Positions 60,229 through 64,000 of a DNA stretch of 64,000 nucleotides are shown here, piece after piece. The DNA is from Zwartia hollandica (lineage in GTDB: Bacteria; Pseudomonadota; Gammaproteobacteria; Burkholderiales; Burkholderiaceae_B). The stretch is from positions 1-64,000 of the forward strand of contig NZ_JAHXRI010000010.1 in NCBI RefSeq assembly GCF_019923725.1, in the 5' to 3' direction. The first letter of the stretch is position 1; every line of letters begins with the position of its first letter. The notes under the pieces are model-generated. The model did no database searches, had not been told where the DNA came from, and saw only the letters and a list, made by a program, of their open reading frames with translations. The translations under genes were made by a program, and so were the position numbers.

Positions 60229-61404
60229 CTACTGTTTAACTAACTCTGCCAAGGACTGGGCTAAATCTTCTAAGTGCGCTAAGTCGTGAATCGCAAGCAT
60301 GCCATCTGCATATTTCTTTAAGACGCTCGCGCCACCCGCACTTGGCGCATAGTGCTCAAAGCGTAGCAAAGGGTTTAACCATAACAGACTTCGACAATTG
60401 CGCTTCAACCAAGCGAGCTCTTGGGCTAAGGCAGTTGGCTCTCCGGTATCGAGGCCGTCGGTGATTAACAGCACGACTGTGCGGCGGCCGATCAACTGTC
60501 GGTGCTGGGTTAAACGTAGTTGTTCAAGTGAGTGCCCAATTTGTGTACCACCCGCAAAATCTTGAATTAGTTCATTCGCGGTCGCAAGCATCACATCCGA
60601 ATCGGCGTGCCGAAAAGCACTATTCAGCTCCGTTAACTGGTTTCCAAAGGCATAGACTGACCTGGCTAAGCCGCGTGTGCTTTGATGCAAAAAGGCGAGC
60701 ATCAGCCGGGCATAGCGCTCCATCGAACCCGACACATCAATCAAGATTAATACTGGTAACGCTTGGGTGCGCCTGGCCAAATAAGGTAAGGACAGTAACT
60801 CGCCATCCAAACGGGCCGATTCTCTGAGCGTATGCGCCCAATCTACCCGTGCACCAGAACGACTGCGTTGTGTTCGACGTGCAGGTACGCGTGGCCAAGG
60901 CAAAGGGATTTCACAAGCAAGCCTCTGCACAAGTTTGAATTCACTCGCACTCAGGCTTTCAAAGTCAGCGTGGCGCAGGCGCACTTGCGCACTCGCCGTC
61001 ATGGCCGCATCAAAGTCAATGGTGTCTTCTTCTACACTCGCCTTTGAATTGTTTAAGATGATCGCAGCCAAGGCCTCTTGCGTGCGCGCACGGCGCTTGG
61101 GTGATGGTGCCGCTTCAGTCGTCTTAGGCAACATCTGGGCTAAGAGATGCTGGGTGAGCTCTGGATTCCGAAAGTAGGCGTCAAACAACTGCTCGAAAAC
61201 TTCTCGGTCTTGCTGCCTGCACACCATTGTGGCTTCTAAAGCCGCCCGAAAATCTTGCTTATCATCAAGCCCAATCAATAAAGCGGACTCAAGCGCTACG
61301 CTAATCCGTTCGCTATCCATCGGGAAGCCGGCACGACGCAACGTACGTGCAAAACCGACGATGTTGTCGGCCATTTTTCCTACGCGAGCATCACCGAGTT
61401 GCAT
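60229..61404 (-). CDS. coxE: CoxE-family VWA protein
   Basis: A 391-residue VWA protein with the metal site LIDVSGSMERYAR in the C-terminal half and a helical N-terminal half. With the AAA+ ATPase CoxD it matures the Mo-Cu or Mo centre of the CoxL-type hydroxylase. An alternative ATG at 61374 begins MADNIVGFARTLRR, but its AGGA site is only three bases away. It follows coxD by nine bases. Confidence 0.9.
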   Translation of the reverse strand: MQLGDARVGKMADNIVGFARTLRRAGFPMDSERISVALESALLIGLDDKQDFRAALEATMVCRQQDREVFEQLFDAYFRNPELTQHLLAQMLPKTTEAAPSPKRRARTQEALAAIILNNSKASVEEDTIDFDAAMTASAQVRLRHADFESLSASEFKLVQRLACEIPLPWPRVPARRTQRSRSGARVDWAHTLRESARLDGELLSLPYLARRTQALPVLILIDVSGSMERYARLMLAFLHQSTRGLARSVYAFGNQLTELNSAFRHADSDVMLATANELIQDFAGGTQIGHSLEQLRLTQHRQLIGRRTVVLLITDGLDTGEPTALAQELAWLKRNCRSLLWLNPLLRFEHYAPSAGGASVLKKYADGMLAIHDLAHLEDLAQSLAELVKQ

Positions 61405-61413
61405 AGAAAAGCG

Positions 61414-62316
61414 CTAAGCGTCAGGAGCCGGCGCAAGTAATGCTTCAAGCATCGGCTCAAGCGCAGCGAGATCCTCACGTTGTTTGAATAAGATTCCAAC
61501 TGTGCTTTGAACCACCTCTGGATCAAGCTGCAAGGTGTTGAGTGCAACCAAGGCCTTCGCCCACTCCACGCTTTCAGCGATACCAGGTGAACGGCTCAAG
61601 GCATTCGCAAAAGGCGCAGAACGCAAACGTTCTACAAAACTTGCGACTTGTTGTGCCAGGGCTTCACTCGCTTGGGGAACACTCTGGCGAACAATCGACA
61701 GCTCGCGTTCGCGATCGGGATAATCCATCCAGTGATACAAACAACGTCTTTTGACTGCGTCGTTTAAATCACGGGTTCGGTTACTTGTCAGGATCGTGAC
61801 CGGTGGGATCTGTGCACGCACCGTACCGAGTTCTGGAATACTGACTTGGTACTCGCCCAAGTACTCTAATAAAAAAGCCTCAAACGGCGCATCCGCACGA
61901 TCGACCTCGTCGATCAACAGCACCGCACCCGGCGCGGGTGTCTGCAAAGCCTGCAGCATCGGACGACGTAACAGATACTTCTCTTGATAAATCGCGTGTT
62001 CAAGCTGCTCGGGCGTCGCGCGATCCTGTTGGGCACGCATATGCATCAACTGCGCTGCATGATTCCATTCGTATAAAGCTTCGCGTTGCTCCATGCCGTC
62101 GTAGCACTGCAAGCGCACCAGTGGACGTTGCAACACGTTGGACAACGCTTTTGCGAGCTCTGTTTTACCGACACCGGGCTCGCCTTCCAACAACAAGGGG
62201 CGTTGTAGGGTCAGGCATAAATAGACAGCAGTCGCCAAGCGTCGTTCGGCCAAGTAACCAACTGAAGCAAGCGCTTCAGTTAACGCTTGTACCGAACCGA
62301 CGCTTTGTTGCGACAC
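61414..62316 (-). CDS. coxD: CoxD-family AAA+ ATPase
   Basis: A 300-residue MoxR-type ATPase with Walker A LEGEPGVGKTELA, Walker B VLLIDEVDRAD and sensor TILTSNRTRDLNDAVKRR. It functions as a chaperone in maturation of the molybdenum hydroxylase. The GTG at 62316 starts one base after the coxM stop. Longer readings run through coxM in another frame and are rejected. Confidence 0.88.
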   Translation of the reverse strand: MSQQSVGSVQALTEALASVGYLAERRLATAVYLCLTLQRPLLLEGEPGVGKTELAKALSNVLQRPLVRLQCYDGMEQREALYEWNHAAQLMHMRAQQDRATPEQLEHAIYQEKYLLRRPMLQALQTPAPGAVLLIDEVDRADAPFEAFLLEYLGEYQVSIPELGTVRAQIPPVTILTSNRTRDLNDAVKRRCLYHWMDYPDRERELSIVRQSVPQASEALAQQVASFVERLRSAPFANALSRSPGIAESVEWAKALVALNTLQLDPEVVQSTVGILFKQREDLAALEPMLEALLAPAPDA

Positions 62317-62317
62317 G

Positions 62318-63115
62318 TTAGGCGAGTGCTTGCTGGACCGCAACACGCGTCTGGACTTTGATGAGCTGGGCGCGATAGCTGGCTGAGGCATGAATATCGC
62401 TATTGAGCTCAGCGTCATCCACCGCGACACCCGCAACCGCCTCCGGTGCAAAGTTTTTAGTCAATGCAGCCTCAAGACCGGCATGACGAAACACCCCGCT
62501 TGATGCGCCGGTGATCGCAACACGCACACCTTGTGCTGTATCAGCCACAAACACGCCCACCATCGCAAAACGCGAGGCTGCTTGCTTGAACTTTGCATAC
62601 GCCGCACGCTTAGGGATGGGAAAGCTCACCGCAGTAATGAGCTCTCCGGGATTCAACGCTGTGGCGTACATGCCTTGAAAGAAGTCTTGCGCACTGATCT
62701 TACGGGCATCGGTATGAACCGTTGCGCCTAAGGCGAGCAAGGCACTGGGGTAACACGCGGCAGGGTCGTTGTTGGCAACTGAACCGCCCATCGTTCCCAT
62801 TGCACGTACTTGTCGATCGCCAATACCACCCGCCAAAGCCGCCAGAGCTGGAAGGTGTTGTTTCACCAAGGCGTTGTTCTCGACATCGCAATGTTTGGTC
62901 ATCGCGCCAATCACCAGTTGATCGCCCTCTTTACGCACGCCCACAAGTTCTGGGATTAAGCGCAAATCCACGAGTTGCTCTGGTTGCATTAGGCGCTGCT
63001 TCATCGAAGCCAACAGGGTTTGACCACCAGCCAAGGCTTGCCCACCAGCTTGCACTAGCTTGCTTGCTTCGGCCAGAGTTTTCGGATGCTCATAGTTGAA
63101 TGCATACATATCCAA
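62318..63115 (-). CDS. coxM: CoxM-family FAD-binding subunit
   Basis: A 265-residue FAD-binding subunit of a xanthine oxidase-family hydroxylase. The FAD motifs are AGGQTLLASMKQRL and TMGGSVANNDPAACYPSALLALGA. It passes electrons from the [2Fe-2S] subunit to an acceptor. The gene starts seven bases after coxL. Confidence 0.93.
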   Translation of the reverse strand: MDMYAFNYEHPKTLAEASKLVQAGGQALAGGQTLLASMKQRLMQPEQLVDLRLIPELVGVRKEGDQLVIGAMTKHCDVENNALVKQHLPALAALAGGIGDRQVRAMGTMGGSVANNDPAACYPSALLALGATVHTDARKISAQDFFQGMYATALNPGELITAVSFPIPKRAAYAKFKQAASRFAMVGVFVADTAQGVRVAITGASSGVFRHAGLEAALTKNFAPEAVAGVAVDDAELNSDIHASASYRAQLIKVQTRVAVQQALA

Positions 63116-63122
63116 TTTCTCC

Positions 63123-64000
63123 TTAGGCTTTCACAGCTTGAATGGCTTGCCACACGCGGTGTGGGGTCGCAGGCATATCGATGTCTTTCACACCCAAGGG
63201 TGCTAAGGCATCCAACACTGCATTGATAATCGCGGGAGGCGAGCCAATCGCACCGGCTTCCCCGCAACCTTTGGTACCAAGCGGGTTGTGCGTGCACGGT
63301 GTGCAAACATGACCGATCTTGAACTCTGGGAAATCATCCGCGCGCGGCATGGCGTAGTCCATGAAAGAACCCGTCAGCAACTGCCCTGTTTCGCGGTCAT
63401 AGACGCAGTTCTCAATGAGCGCCTGTCCGATGCCTTGCACCAAACCACCATGCACCTGACCTTCCACAATCATCGGGTTGATGATCGTGCCAAAGTCATC
63501 GACGGCGGTGAAGCGGTCTAAGCGGACCACGCCCGTTTCAGGGTCGATTTCCACCTCGGCAATGTAGGTGCCCGAAGGGAACGTAAAGTTAGTGGGATCG
63601 TAGAAGGCGGTTTCATTCAAACCAGGCTCTAAGGTCTCTAACGGATAGTTGTGCGGGACGTAGGCTGTGAGTGCCACGGTACCAAACGCAATCTTCTTGT
63701 CGGTTCCGCGCACAGTAAATTCACCGTTCGCAAAATCGATGTCGGTGTCAGAGGCTTCCAGTAAATGAGCTGCAATCTTTTTGGCCTTGGCTTCGATCTT
63801 ATCCAAAGCCTTCATGATGGCCGCACCACCCACGGAGATCGAACGCGAGCCGTACGTACCCATCCCAAAGGGCACGCGTCCGGTATCACCGTGCACGATA
63901 TCGACCGCATCCACAGCGATGCCCAAGCGCGAAGCCACCACCTGCGCAAAAGTCGTTTCATGACCTTGGCCATGGCTATGCGAGCCCGTAAAGACTGTCA
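63123..64000 (-). CDS. coxL: CoxL-family molybdopterin subunit, C-terminal part
   Basis: The frame is open to the window edge and encodes the last 291 residues of a large molybdenum hydroxylase subunit. It contains the cofactor-binding [53 protein letters not shown] and the catalytic glutamate region [14 protein letters not shown]. The active-site loop that separates true CO dehydrogenase (form I) from related hydroxylases lies outside the window, so the substrate cannot be fixed. Confidence 0.93.
   Translation of the reverse strand, partial: TVFTGSHSHGQGHETTFAQVVASRLGIAVDAVDIVHGDTGRVPFGMGTYGSRSISVGGAAIMKALDKIEAKAKKIAAHLLEASDTDIDFANGEFTVRGTDKKIAFGTVALTAYVPHNYPLETLEPGLNETAFYDPTNFTFPSGTYIAEVEIDPETGVVRLDRFTAVDDFGTIINPMIVEGQVHGGLVQGIGQALIENCVYDRETGQLLTGSFMDYAMPRADDFPEFKIGHVCTPCTHNPLGTKGCGEAGAIGSPPAIINAVLDALAPLGVKDIDMPATPHRVWQAIQAVKA

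Overview
The window looks like a chromosomal segment of a betaproteobacterium of the order Burkholderiales, most likely a moderate-GC member of the Alcaligenaceae. The main reason is the number of Bug/TctC-type periplasmic receptors: seven complete ones, none next to TctA/TctB membrane genes. Three TRAP-type loci, CoxMLDEG-type genes, LysR, GntR and SDR genes, and a DUF35/thiolase pair fit the same group. Taxonomy is inferred from gene content only. No rRNA, tRNA, CRISPR array, insertion sequence or phage gene was recognised.

Layout. 1-8457: 3' end of a LysR regulator, then an eight-gene operon (DapA-like lyase, D-hydantoinase, N-carbamoyl-D-amino acid hydrolase, polar amino acid ABC transporter, M81 peptidase). 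A T-N11-A dyad lies about 64 bp before its presumed transcription start. 8464-16772: a sulfatase, then a pair of divergent operons centred on a 20-bp palindrome: VWA protein + patatin lipoprotein leftward; membrane-anchored trypsin-like protease + MoxR ATPase + DUF58 + second VWA rightward (Bat-like). 16784-21842: SDR, Bug receptor and NTF2-flavin monooxygenase rightward; SDR and GST leftward. 21997-25329: a PhnDCEE-type ABC importer. 25316-35008: a leftward operon with a split transketolase, a complete TRAP transporter, an SDR and a full-length transketolase; a divergent LysR with an LTTR site placed ideally for that operon; and a zinc alcohol dehydrogenase.

35186-39382: acyl-CoA synthetase, Bug receptor, thiolase-like protein and DUF35 zinc-ribbon protein. 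39383-40352: an AT-rich, gene-free stretch and a HigBA toxin-antitoxin pair with its own promoter and operator. 40464-46460: cupin, four Bug receptors, a VOC protein and a TRAP receptor without a signal peptide, in frame behind a Bug gene with one stop codon between them. 46556-53081: CocE-like hydrolase, then a GntR regulator divergent from a TRAP-DapA operon. 53142-56334: three small hypotheticals, a DUF4239 membrane protein, and an exported catalase-like protein whose usual distal histidine is glycine. 56402-59481: Bug receptor, MFS transporter and a MNT/HEPN toxin-antitoxin pair. 59605-64000: CoxG, CoxE, CoxD, CoxM and the C-terminal part of CoxL, which runs off the window.

Overall this is an accessory catabolic region: many high-affinity importers paired with small hydrolase, lyase, dehydrogenase or CoA-dependent pathways, each with its own regulator, plus two toxin-antitoxin modules. 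The least explained units are the hydantoin operon, the double-transketolase TRAP operon, the protease/patatin/MoxR/VWA cluster and the in-frame Bug-TRAP receptor pair.
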